Of a DNA stretch of 64,000 bases, positions 1 to 10,871 are shown piece by piece; within the stretch, counting starts at the first letter, position 1; each line of letters begins with the position of its first letter. Source of the stretch: Prosapia bicincta (lineage: Eukaryota > Arthropoda > Insecta > Hemiptera > Cercopidae); assembly GCA_036971475.1 (NCBI GenBank), contig JBAIZL010000005.1, forward strand, positions 170,406,386-170,470,385. The letters are read 5' to 3'. The notes below the pieces were generated by a model. The model was not told the DNA's origin and made no database searches. It worked only from the letters and a program-made list of their open reading frames with translations. A program made the translations under genes and the position numbers.

Positions 1-954
1 GTTGTTTCTTCAAACTCGGCTATAGTTTGATTTAAAACAGAATAGGATTTTGCGAAGGTGAAATCGACCGGAGGGAGTGGGGATTACAGCCGTTTGAGCT
101 AATAGGAAATTCACCTCTTGCTGGGTGGGTGAGCCATGTTGATAATTTTACGTTAAACTACGTTCGTCGCTCAGTTTCATTTTAGCTGTGGTGGAGTGAT
201 TCACTAGTGATGTAGCTTGCTTCGTTCTGCAGTTTCAGCCGCTGGCAATGGCGGGTTGACTGTCAATGCGTTATAACTAACAATATCGCATCACTACTCT
301 ACCACAGCCTTATTCCTATTCTACTTTAAATGAAAGTATAGGTGTCCTTATTTCGCTCCCGTCTTATTTTGGACCAATCATAGTCGTTCTTTCTAAGTAA
401 CATTCTCGCTCCCTGTGACGTGTTTAAGACGTCATCTGCCTTTACTTCTCCTCTCTCCGGCTGCCATAATTAGTCAAAATATTGTTCTTGTTTTAATAAA
501 TAGCTATTACATTTTAATCGTCGATGTACCAGACAACTAATAATAATAATATGGATAATATTAAAGACTCTACTTTACAATGGATTGATCGAGTTTAATT
601 CATGCCACCTATAATTATTATTATTTTTTTTAATGTCAAAATGTATGTCAAGTAGTTTTGTAGTAATTTCCTCTGAAGATGATTGCTTTGGAATCGAAAT
701 CTACATCATGAGATAAATAAAAGATTCGTTTGTGATTTAGGAGGTTTTATTTATTTTTTAATTGAAAATAACACTTCAGTTATTCCGAGTTATCATACTA
801 TCTATGAATAGTATTCATATTTTGAAAACCCCTACTTATTTTTTCTTAAATTTTAAAATTTAACAAAATGTTATAAATTCAATTTTGTTACGTTCAAACT
901 TCTTATGGAGTTTGGCCGTTACATTGTGTCTGTGATTGTGTTTGCGCATGTGTC
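1..954. other. Noncoding stretch with one imperfect inverted repeat
   Basis: No coding region is recognised. Positions 184-212 and 289-310 are imperfect inverted copies (arms starting AGCTGTGGTGGAG and ending CTACCACAGCCT) around a 76-bp loop, which could be a small foldback element. A CCAAT motif near 372 and two TGACGT/GACGTCA-type motifs at about 415-436 are present, but no transcript model supports calling a promoter. Confidence 0.4.
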
Positions 955-1195
<241 letters not shown>

Positions 1196-1670
1196 AGAGA
1201 CAGGGAAAAAGAGGAGGAGGAAAACAATAAATAATTAAAGTAACTAAAACCTAAGATTTTTTACGGTTTTTAAAATAACATTAAATATACAAACATTTGC
1301 TAAAGATAGTTTTACAAATGAAGACAGCAAACCCTTTAACAATCTAGGTTAAACATATTATTTTACTTTTGACACGTTTAACTTTGTCATAAATGAATTT
1401 TCAGTCATCCATCTTGTCAATGACGACGTATGTGGGTCTTTCAATATCAGGCTTTTTCAATCTGTGAGTGAATGAATAAAAGGATTCTGTGGGATAGAGA
1501 AACCCTATACCTCTATGTTGTACAAAATTGTAACCCTTAAGCCGAGTGTTTAAAATTTGGTAATTTTTTTACATTGCTAATGCTATGAAATTAATATTAC
1601 TAGGTTTATAAATTTCTTTAATTACAAATACATTTAAAAGTATACATTTTCAAATTAATAATACTTAAAA

Positions 1671-1678
1671 ATCCTAAC

Positions 1679-1761
<83 letters not shown>

Positions 1762-1916
1762 TAAAACAACAATAGGTTATTCAAATACAAGAATATTATT
1801 TATTTACATTCAAAGCTTTTCGTCATCATCAGGAATGAAAAATACAATAATGCAAGATATCTTGTATTTGAATAACCTATGTTGTTTTAAATTATTAAAC
1901 AAGAAAACTAATTTTA

Positions 1917-1970
<54 letters not shown>
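1671..1970. repeat. TA-flanked foldback element, copy 1
   Basis: A (TA)n run (about 1684-1760) is followed by an inverted repeat with arms 1762-1795 and 1859-1890 (shared phrase TATTCAAATACAAG and its complement). A second (TA)n run follows from about 1920. The loop holds, on the minus strand, CTGATGATGACGAAAAG. The layout matches the copy at 2053-2230, so this is one dispersed family sitting in TA microsatellites. The family is not named here. Confidence 0.75.
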
Positions 1971-1973
<3 letters not shown>

Positions 1974-1993
1974 CAAGAAAACATATCACCCTA

Positions 1994-1998
<5 letters not shown>

Positions 1999-2055
<57 letters not shown>

Positions 2056-2270
2056 TAAACCAACACAGGTTATTCAAATACAAGAATATTTATTATTTTA
2101 TATCCAAAGCTTTTCGTTAGCAAACAGTACCAACATCATCAGGAATGAAAATTACAATAATGATAATGAAAAGCTTTGGATATAAAATAATAATTATTCT
2201 TGTATTTGAATAATCTGTGTTGTTTTAAATTATTAAACAAGAAAACGTATTATATATATATATATAATAT
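1999..2270. repeat. TA-flanked foldback element, copy 2
   Basis: A (TA)n run (1999-2050) precedes an inverted repeat with nearly perfect 59-bp arms (2057-2115 and 2168-2226) around a 52-bp loop, followed by a short TA run at 2250-2268. On the minus strand the loop region reads CTGATGA, then a possible 5-bp helix (GTTGG with CTAAC), then GAAA. That is the order of conserved bases in a hammerhead ribozyme core. Self-cleavage is not shown. A related, more decayed copy lies at 48803-48910. Confidence 0.7.
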
Positions 2271-3658
2271 AGTCTCATAATATCAATTAATTAATTTATT
2301 TAGCCATTCAACTTGACAAAGATCTATTACTTACTGATGTTTCTCAACAGATACTTTCTGCATTTGATCAGTGCAATCAGGGCACTGTACTCGTATAAGT
2401 TTGGAAATCCTAAAGATATTTTTTGTTTTATAATTTGTCAACAGAAGATATACTCGTGCGCCACCTATCGTATGATAGATATAATATGCTAGAAACCTTG
2501 ACGGGAATGAACTAAATAATTTATTTAAGTTACATGTCGGTTGAATAAATAATGTAGCTATGCATAAAGACCAACTAACAGACATACATTCATGTTGAAA
2601 GATGAGCACGTTGCGAACGAGAGATGTCAAGTAACTGATGTCGCACAATAGAATATTCATCTTCGTTGTCCATATTTATAGAGATTTATAGCCTACTATT
2701 GTTTTCTACTAGTTCAGTTTTCAAGGTTATACCTGTATTTTGGTTTTACAGTTTTTACAGTGTAATGTCGATTATTTTATTTCCGTCCGATTTCCGAGGC
2801 TTTTTGGGACCTTTAGCGACTTTATTTTGTTTTAAAAATGCGGGGGTGATAACTCGACGATCCTACCGTCCTTCTTTCTCAACCGGGCTTGGGAGAGTAG
2901 AAGTAATGAAGGAAAAAATAAAAAAAACACTGAATCACATCTAGTTATATTTAACGATGATATTACAAACATAATTGAACACCAGATATTGCAAACAATA
3001 GTCGAAATTAGTGCAATTGGTGGTTCAATGTCTAAACTGGTAAATGAAAGAATGGAAAACAAAATAAAAGAATGGAATTAATGATGTTTTGGTGAGGAAG
3101 CTGCAGACTCAAGTTAAGAGGCAAACTACGAAAAAAAGCATAAAGAAATGAATGTAAAAGTAACCATGAATAAAGAAATGGAAAGACGAAACATATTTCT
3201 TTATGCGAATAAGACTGAGAGCTTAAAAGGGAAAACCAAATAGAAGAAAAAGAGGACCATATTAGATTGTTGTAGTATAAGCAAATACAAATTGCGCTTA
3301 AAAAATCTAAATGGCGACGATGTATAAAACAAAAATGGTAAACTAGAAAATATAAGCTGTAGTAGTACGGTAAGTAGTATACGTATTTGCAACAGAATAC
3401 ATTAGATCTATATAGACAACTTCACTACCAAGCAAAAGGCCCCCGGATCGACCCTAGCTGCGGTGAACATTTTTGTGGGCTTTATCAGAATCCCAATTCA
3501 GTCCTGAGAAAATAAGTATGAAAGTAAAACCTAAAATGTAATACTGTGTGATTGGAGCTAGGTTCTGAAAAATATGTTTTTGCCATTGTATAAAAATAAC
3601 CTGAAAAAACAACTTTACTCTTCTTTTTCTAAACCATGCAGACGCATACAGTGAATCC
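2271..3658. other. Noncoding; possible degraded repeat relic
   Basis: No intact gene is seen. Around 2905-3230 the plus strand has purine-rich, Lys/Glu/Asn-rich broken frames that loosely resemble ORF1-type regions of decayed retroelements, but no diagnostic motif is present and frames are interrupted repeatedly. Open frames of 60-110 codons here lack splice-site context, homology or codon bias that I recognise. Confidence 0.3.
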
Positions 3659-3735
3659 TTTATTATTATTTTTTTAAAATTAATGTTATTATTATTATTA
3701 TTATTACTGTTATTATTATTATTATTATTAATCTT
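3659..3735. repeat. (ATT)n trinucleotide microsatellite
   Basis: Imperfect ATT/TTA trinucleotide runs, interrupted by ACTGTT and CTTATG, inside AT-rich noncoding sequence. Confidence 0.9.
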
Positions 3736-6700
3736 ATGATTATTATTGTGATGTTACATTATTTATTTTGATAGTATTACTATAGGCCATGTGGTATTAT
3801 TTATTATTTTTTACATTATTACTATTTACTTATATCGATCTCATAGACAACGAATATTGCAAAAAAAATATTTACCTGACGATGAGAAACATAGGAAAAT
3901 AATAAAAATTTTGAGCAATAAACATATAAACATAAAAAACCGTAAACACATCATTTTACAACAGAACTTTATAAACTTAAGGTTTCTTTATAAAACAGAA
4001 TACTATGTTCTGCTATAACGCAATATAGCTACAAAGTATCCGGATAAGATAGGTTTTCTTATGATAATAATATGTCTAACGTATGTTGATTGGTTGACAA
4101 ATGGATAGGCCTAGATATTAGTGTTAATGAATTCTAGAGGGAGGCCATCTTTTAGTTTGTGCATCAAACGCTAGCTTGGTTTAGTAGACTTCCCTTACTT
4201 TGAAGCTATATTGTAATGTAGTAAAATATGGTGATTTGTTTTTATTAGATAAGGTTGGATTTCATATTGCCGCAAGTGTACTGTATTATAAGGCGAAGTT
4301 TAATATGTACTTTTAGAACATCACAGACAAGCTTTTAATATTGTTTACGGAGGACTCTCAATATTGTGAGTCCTTGTTTTGTAATGGTAAAAGCTTTGAC
4401 GTATGAGAAGTACTTAATTACAATAAATTATTTTTAATCATGCATTAATACAAACTCTTTTCTGGATCAACAATTATTTCTTTAACTTATACATATGTAA
4501 TTTACGTTTTACAGTACCTTTTGCTAGAACATATTTTATGGACCATAAAACCTTTAAAATACTCCTTTACATGATTTCAGTTGAAATTTATGCATTACTT
4601 TCTATTTTTTTTCTTTTATAAAATTATATTGAATATATTCAAATTAATGAATTTACGATCAAATTTTCTCGTATTTAGCAAAACAAAATTGTTGACAGTC
4701 GAACATTTCGCCCCTTTAAATGATTTCACAGTCATTTATCTCCTGAACCAGGGTAGTCAGTTTAAATAAATTCACGATGAGAACAAATTGGCTGCCGCTG
4801 CCACTACAATTTCGTCGCCCGATCTAATGATGTCTGAATGGAAAAGGACGGTTTATTTTAGTTACGTTGCTGAAACTGTACACAATGGTACTTCATTTGG
4901 TTCTCTAGAGTCATTTATATTTAGGGCAACCTATTTAATAGGCAGTGATTGATTTTACCAGATATTTCTAAATTATCTGACAAATACAACAATAAACCAT
5001 TGAAAAACTACCTAATTTTACCGATTATTAGTAAATTTATGTAATAATTCAATTATTCTTAAAATAAATGCTGTTGACTTGCAAGTCAGGTACAACTAGT
5101 TATTTACACAGGCAACGTTTCAATAACCTGTACATTCTCGTCATCAGGTCTGCAATACATAAGTACATAATTAAAATTACAATGAATAAAAATATTTCAG
5201 AAATAAACAATGCTACAATGAAATATTTTATAACTATAAAACATTAGAAAAACCACTAAAATGGGTAACGTCAAAAAGTGTTAAATATTAATAACAACAA
5301 TTACAGCCTATACATAATTTATACCATATTTATTTAAACAATATTCTCTTCGAGTGTAAAGATGATTAATAATTCAATTATTTTCAAAATATAATGTATT
5401 TGTAATTCTAAATGTATAGATATTATTAAAAAATCAAAAGTATTTTAGTTTTATAAGTATAAAACGATTTCTCCACAAGTTCGTAGTAAATGTCGCTATT
5501 ATTTTGGATAGTTCCAATAAAGCTGTACAAACGGTTTGATTACGCTACCAAATTACCCTGTGATTACAGTTTAACTGTTTGTTGAGTAAGCTTTGAATCT
5601 TCGTTGTGGCTTTACGCAAAACATTTATTTCTCTCCGGAATATTGACCCATCTCTGTCAAGTTATGACTCATTGGACAGCTATTGGGGGATGTATAAAAT
5701 AAACACCTCAGTAGGTTTTGGGTTGTTGAAACAAAATGTTAAACTGTAACGGTTGGAAGCCCTGTTGACATATCCCATTTGTGACTCAAAGTGAGATTTA
5801 ATTTTCTAAATGCGCGACGTCAGATGATGTCGTTACAGGGTTCCAATTCAATTACATAATTTGTACGCTCCCTGACAGTACTTTATACGAGTGAAAAGTA
5901 TTATCTGAATTCGACGTTTGTTTTCAGATCCAACTTGTTTTTACGGACATACATGAGTAGTATTACAGTAAAGCCTCGATTATCCCACATAATGTATACT
6001 GATAGTAATATAAAATTCAGATAGCACGGACTGTGTCAGAAATCGAGAGAAAATTGCATTAATCTAGTTAAAGTATTGAAAACGTAGTCGAATGTGTGAA
6101 AAGTAGTATTTCCAGCAGTTCCAAATGAAAAGCAACGATAAAAAAACGGTGTGTGGCACTTAGTGATAGCCGATAGAACGCTACTTCTTTTCTAGCTTTA
6201 TGACTATATGTGCGTTAATAAAATTGTATGCTCGCTGATTATTTAATTATTATTAATATTTTTGTTTTATAATAAAATGACACAATAAAAGAACTTAAAT
6301 GATTTTGTGTGATTTTCCTGAATTGCCAAATGCCGTTTTTCTTTTTTCTTTTACAATTTTTATTTAAAATTTTCAAAAATTTCAAAATGTGTTCAAAATA
6401 TAATAGTAATAAACATTTATACAACGTAATTATTTATTGTTCATTTACATTCTCATTATTATCTTGTATTTCTGATATAATTACTTCATTTTGATTATCA
6501 TTGTATTCTAAAAATAAAAACTATTGGTTTATGATAACTAAAATAATGAAACGAAAACTCTTGAGAAAACATTTGCGAAATATCTTGTAAATACGGCATC
6601 TATTGTTGTTCTATATCTTGTTTTGCATATGATAAATTAAAAATAAACTCCTGCCGCAACGTATCAGTCTAGAAAAATACAAATAAATGTATATCTATAT

Positions 6701-6978
6701 ATCTCAAGCGTCTCGTGACGGGTGCAATCGAATCAATCCCGAGTAAACGTATACAGTCATACCAAGCGATAAGAAGTAGTCACTTCAAAAACATTTAAAT
6801 ACATGAAAATACAAAATGAAAAATACATACACATAGTAAATGTTCTAGTACTGTATGAACAGTCAATTCTGCATCTTTTTAAATAACAGTAAAAAAATCA
6901 ATGGAAGCAAATTTCAAAATTTTTTTAAAACAGTCTTGTTTTACATAAAAACGCATTTAAAAAGCATAAAGATATCGC
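3736..6978. other. Noncoding stretch, no gene recognised
   Basis: AT-rich DNA with only short chance open frames. One landmark is 5084-5155, where the minus strand carries CTGATGACGAG, then TTGAAACG, a phrase of the kind found at the ends of Penelope-like and related retroelements. It lacks a clear helix between the two motifs. Nothing else could be supported. Confidence 0.4.
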
Positions 6979-7345
6979 TCACAGCTTAGAATAACACTTG
7001 CCGATTAAGAAAGACTCAAGCGAGAGGGTAGGAGAGCAATCCGTTACCGCGAGTGGGCAGCACATTAAGGTGATGTTAAAGTCACTTCGTTCCTCAGCTT
7101 CGTCAACATGCGCTGAATAGGGAAACCTTGTTTCAATAAGATGGAACCACAAGTCACTCAGCCCAAGTTACCATGACTGTTTTCCCCTAAATGGAGAGAT
7201 TTCTTGGGGACCCTGTTCACCTGTACTTACCACGTGCTGCCACCAAGAATCCTGCCATAAATCGAGATAAATCTTCCCTTTATGCTCTGCTGTGATGAAA
7301 AGCTTTGCAAATCACCTACAAGATTACTTTAATCAGAGAAGACGC
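6979..7345 (-). pseudogene. Coding-like relic, unrecognised, one in-frame stop
   Basis: On the minus strand a frame stays open from just after a TGA near 7312 to a TGA at 6979-6981, about 110 codons, broken only by a single TAA near 7165. Base composition is clearly higher in GC than the flanks. The translation is rich in Trp, Cys, Ser and Leu, unlike chance AT-rich frames: the first half includes YLDLWQDSWWQHVVSTG, and the second half ITLMCCPLAVTDC. There is no plausible ATG at its 5' end. A consensus donor-like GTAAGTACAG lies at about 7234-7225 within the frame. I do not recognise a domain. It could be an old dispersed element carrying a conserved frame, a decayed exon of a gene on the opposite strand to the CUB exon, or a noncoding RNA element that happens to be open. 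Confidence 0.4.
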
Positions 7346-7788
7346 CATCTTGCTGAAGCTATTTTTAGATAGGTTACAATGTGTTAATCTTCTATTTCTG
7401 AATTTCTTTTAACGTATAAAGTTATATCAATAGAATTTTAAAATCATATTTTTACAGTTTATTCTAAAATGCAGGATTGATTCTCTCGTCCTCTATATCA
7501 ACATTGCTAATTTCAGTTTCAAATTCTCTTAGTATTATGGGTTTCTGGTTATACACATTTGGGTAATGGAACTGTACTCATGTCAGTCTGCAAAATAGTT
7601 TAAAGTTTTATAAACTAAACCAGGGTTGTGCAGGTTGCAAATCTTGTGTACCAAATCTATTTTAAATTAAAAAATTTTCACAGAACATGTATCTTGTAAC
7701 TTTTATATTTATAACATTGTTTTAAATTATTTAAGGAATAAATATGATTAAATTGATTTATTTTTATATTTTTCGCTGTTTATTTCAG
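7346..7788 (+). other. Upstream intron sequence of the CUB exon
   Basis: AT-rich sequence leading to a T-rich tract and TTTATTTCAG at 7779-7788, a good 3' splice site. No other exon is visible before it in this window, so the upstream intron is long. Confidence 0.6.
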
Positions 7789-8015
7789 TTGTCTCAATCG
7801 AGCCGACCTGATCAAGGTGCACGATGGTCGCAGCGCCATATCACCGGCCATCATAGTACTGTGCAACGAAGGCGCTGCGTTGGAGGTGCTCTCCACAGGT
7901 CCGGATTTGTACATAGAGTTTGTGGCCAATTCAGAGTGGCCAGGACAGGGTTTCAAAGCCATGTTCCAGTTCCAGCCCATCGACTTGGGTACTACGAGCG
8001 ACAGACCTTACACAG
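7789..8015 (+). CDS. Internal exon encoding the C-terminal part of a CUB domain
   Basis: This 227-bp exon is bounded by TTTCAG (ending 7788) and ACAG/GTAAAG (donor from 8016). It enters with one base of a split codon (phase 2) and leaves with one base (phase 1); the 75 complete codons between have no stop. The translation begins CLNRADLIKVHDG, continues with IIVLCNEG and LYIEFVANSEWPGQGFKA, and ends DRPYTG. Two cysteines about 33 residues apart, the acidic Asp-x-x-x-x-His-Asp-Gly stretch and the closing aromatic beta-strand pattern fit the second half of a CUB domain, an extracellular beta-sandwich used for protein-protein or receptor contacts. GC content is far above the flanks. The parent is probably a secreted or single-pass membrane protein with other modules; Neto-like and SOL-1-like proteins are possibilities, but the gene cannot be named from one exon. 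The missing first half of the domain must lie in an upstream exon outside this window or unseen. Confidence 0.82.
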
Positions 8016-8277
8016 GTAAAGCTAACCTTGTTGTTCTGGTTCCTAATCTGTTGCTGGATAGAAAATGTTAGAGGATGCATAAAGCATTTTTCGTGTCTTT
8101 TTTTAGGACATTTCCCCCAAGACATTTGTATTAGAAAATTTCAAATCACTTAAATAGAGTTTCCATTCCTACCTAAATAATTACTTTAAAGGAAATAAAG
8201 ATTATTATAAAAGATATTTATGTTATATTCTGTGTCTTTTTACGATAATTAGTTTTTACGGTACATTCACCTAAAGT
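8016..8277 (+). other. Downstream intron of the CUB exon
   Basis: Starts with GTAAAG at 8016. AT-rich, no further exon recognised. No matching downstream CUB or LDL-receptor-type exon was seen anywhere on the plus strand of the window, so this intron may be very long or the next exon lies beyond. Confidence 0.5.
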
Positions 8278-8376
8278 TTGGACTCTCACTCTCTCTCCAA
8301 ATTACTATCCCTCCCTCTCAATCCTCTCTCTCTCCCTTTCTTAATTTTTTATTTTGACTCCTTTTTTTTCTCTTCC

Positions 8377-8412
<36 letters not shown>

Positions 8413-8640
8413 TTCTCTTTTTCTCACCCTCACTGTCTCTCCCAACGTTTTCCCCTCCAACTCTCCCGTCTCTCTTGGGTTTTTTTCTCAACCTATCTCT
8501 CTTTCTGTAATTTTCTCTCTTTATATCTCTCTTTCTCCAACTCTTTGTCATCACTCTCAGACTCTCTTTCTTGGACTCTTTCTTTCTCCGATTTTTTGTT
8601 CCTCTCCAGTTTCTGTTTTATTTTAGTTTTTCCTTTTGAA
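8278..8640 (+). repeat. Polypyrimidine tract with (TC)n core
   Basis: About 360 bp in which the plus strand is almost entirely C and T, including a pure TC run near 8378-8408 and imperfect CTCTCTTT units either side. Open frames on both strands are low-complexity Ser/Leu/Phe or Arg/Glu/Lys and are not genes. It lies in the intron after the CUB exon. Confidence 0.95.
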
Positions 8641-10735
8641 TTTGAGTAGAGCTACGTTTTACCAATGACTTTGGTAAATGATAGATTTTTGAATAAAACA
8701 ATGATTATATCCTAATTATATTTGTCAATTCCATATCAATCTAAACATCACACATTTCTCTTGGCCCTCATTGAATCAGCATTTTTTTATTATTAAGTAC
8801 TTAATAAACAAGGTTAGATTGTATGTAACTGTAAATATTTACCGTTTATCTGAGATACCACTAAAGATTTAAAGAGTATGAGACTAAAAGTTCGAAATGA
8901 ACGATGATAATAGGGGAGTTCGTATTTTTACCATTCAAATTTGTAAATCTTTTTTTAACTGGAAAACCTTAAGATTTACCTATATACTGACTTTTACAGA
9001 AACAGAAATATTTTTTGTCTAATGTGTTTTGTATGATAATGTATCTTATGGTGGGTATCCTTTATCGTTAAACTTCTCATTATTCATTGTTTTACAATAA
9101 ATACATTTTCAAAGTTTTTCTTAAAACGTTATTTTAACACTCCAAGTAAGTTGTGTAATAAGACTGATACGAGCTGAAGAATGATTATAAAACTATTTCT
9201 TTCTACTTTATAGTTTAAGAAATTATGAATCTCTATATATTTTTAACTTTTGAATGTAGCAATTGTTGAAAAACGTAGAATTGAAGAAATAGATTTTCTG
9301 CAGTTTGAATCAGTGAGACTATGATCTACGTCTAAAACAAAACGCGCTATGAAAATTAATATAACACCTGTATAAACTGTCGCAGGAATCTCCTCCCACT
9401 ACACCCCAACCCCCATTGCCGCCACTAAAGTTCTGAGCACAAATGATTCTGCTGTCTATTCTTCAACCTTTGTCTAACATTATGTAAACAAGTAATCTTA
9501 CATTATACTTCAAAACTTTAGATATCAAAATTAGTTAATTAAATTAGAATAATTTACTTTCAAATCTCGAATCTTTAAAGTTTGACATTTTAGTACAAAA
9601 GAATATTATTAAGAAATGATTACTTTGGTAATATTCGACCCCAAACAAAACACCTTAACAACTAAATACCACTGGTTTTTTTTTTAATCAAAAAGAAGCC
9701 CTTACTGCACAGCACATTGAACACATTGTACAAAGAAGTGGTCGGTAGACTTATAAAAGAGAGCAAAGCAAAACATGCAATTTTCATGAAGTTCCTTCCA
9801 GTCTGGCCATACATTGAAAGAAACTCGGAAATAAATGCGGTCTTTCAAAGGGAGAAAATTTATTAGCCTTAAAACTCGTGTGTACTCTTTCCACAAAATG
9901 CATATTGATGTATTAAACTCTAAGAATCTTGAAAATGGTATATTTTAATAATCAATAAATAAAACAAAAATTGTATACACACATGTATAGCAATAATCAT
10001 AATCTAAAAATTAAAATATTTTAAAAATTATTTTTAACTATGATTTCTCTTTATCTATGATAACCATTAATTTTATTGCTGGGTAAAAGTAATACAGCCA
10101 GAGGGGTAAAAGTAAAATTAGTAAAATTTTTAAACATTTCTGGGTGTATATTTTACAATAATAGTCCGTATATGCTAGGCTACCGTATATATAGGGACAT
10201 GATCTGGTCTAAAGGAACAATCATCTTATAGATGACTTTTATCTAGATATTATGATGAGATTAACATCAAACCCTTATTTGAGTAATTCAGCCCGATCAG
10301 CCAAATATAATTGGCGTCTATATACTTTGGACACCTATAGCCATAAATTAAAGAAAATAACACATTTAACACAGACAAATGTTTTAATATCTCCTGGAAT
10401 GGCCAATACACATCACCCAACCAAATGTGAGCCTGAACATTTTAACTTATCAAAAACAAAATGGCATTTCAAAATACAACTCCTTAATATGTCAATTTCT
10501 GTATTACAAAAAAAAATTGTTTCACTAGTAGCCTATCAGTTAATAATTTGTAGGAAAGATATTCGGACACATTAACATGATATTGATATATAAGTATTGC
10601 TTTTTCTAATGTTGATTATATACAGCAAATGTATTAGTTCTTACGCTCCCTAATAGGACTATATATACTATATCAAATCAATGTAAATCAGCCAAATGTT
10701 AATAACATACATCTACTACTATATAAGGATCTCAT

Positions 10736-10736
<1 letters not shown>
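8641..10736. other. Noncoding stretch, no gene recognised
   Basis: AT-rich DNA, probably still intronic or intergenic. A 107-codon open frame at 10252-10575 (+) has no recognisable motif and ordinary background composition, so it is not called. Confidence 0.4.
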
Positions 10737-10821
<85 letters not shown>

Positions 10822-10828
10822 GGTGGGT

Positions 10829-10868
<40 letters not shown>
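10737..10868. repeat. (GT)n microsatellite with (GGGT)n insert
   Basis: GT repeats over about 130 bp, interrupted near 10813-10829 by GGGTGGGTGGGTGGGT-type tetranucleotides. The four G-runs on the plus strand could form a G-quadruplex. Not coding. Confidence 0.95.

Positions 10869-10871
<3 letters not shown>

Noticed and set aside
405..440. CRE-like TGACGT/GACGTCA pair as a promoter
   Set aside because: Short motifs only; no transcription start, exon or conservation to support it.
8278..8649. Ser/Leu/Phe-rich open frame and its Arg/Glu-rich antisense partner
   Set aside because: Both come from the pyrimidine tract; no start context, motif or splice signal.
10252..10575. 107-codon open frame
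   Set aside because: No recognisable domain or codon bias, AT-rich composition equal to the surroundings, and no splice or promoter context.
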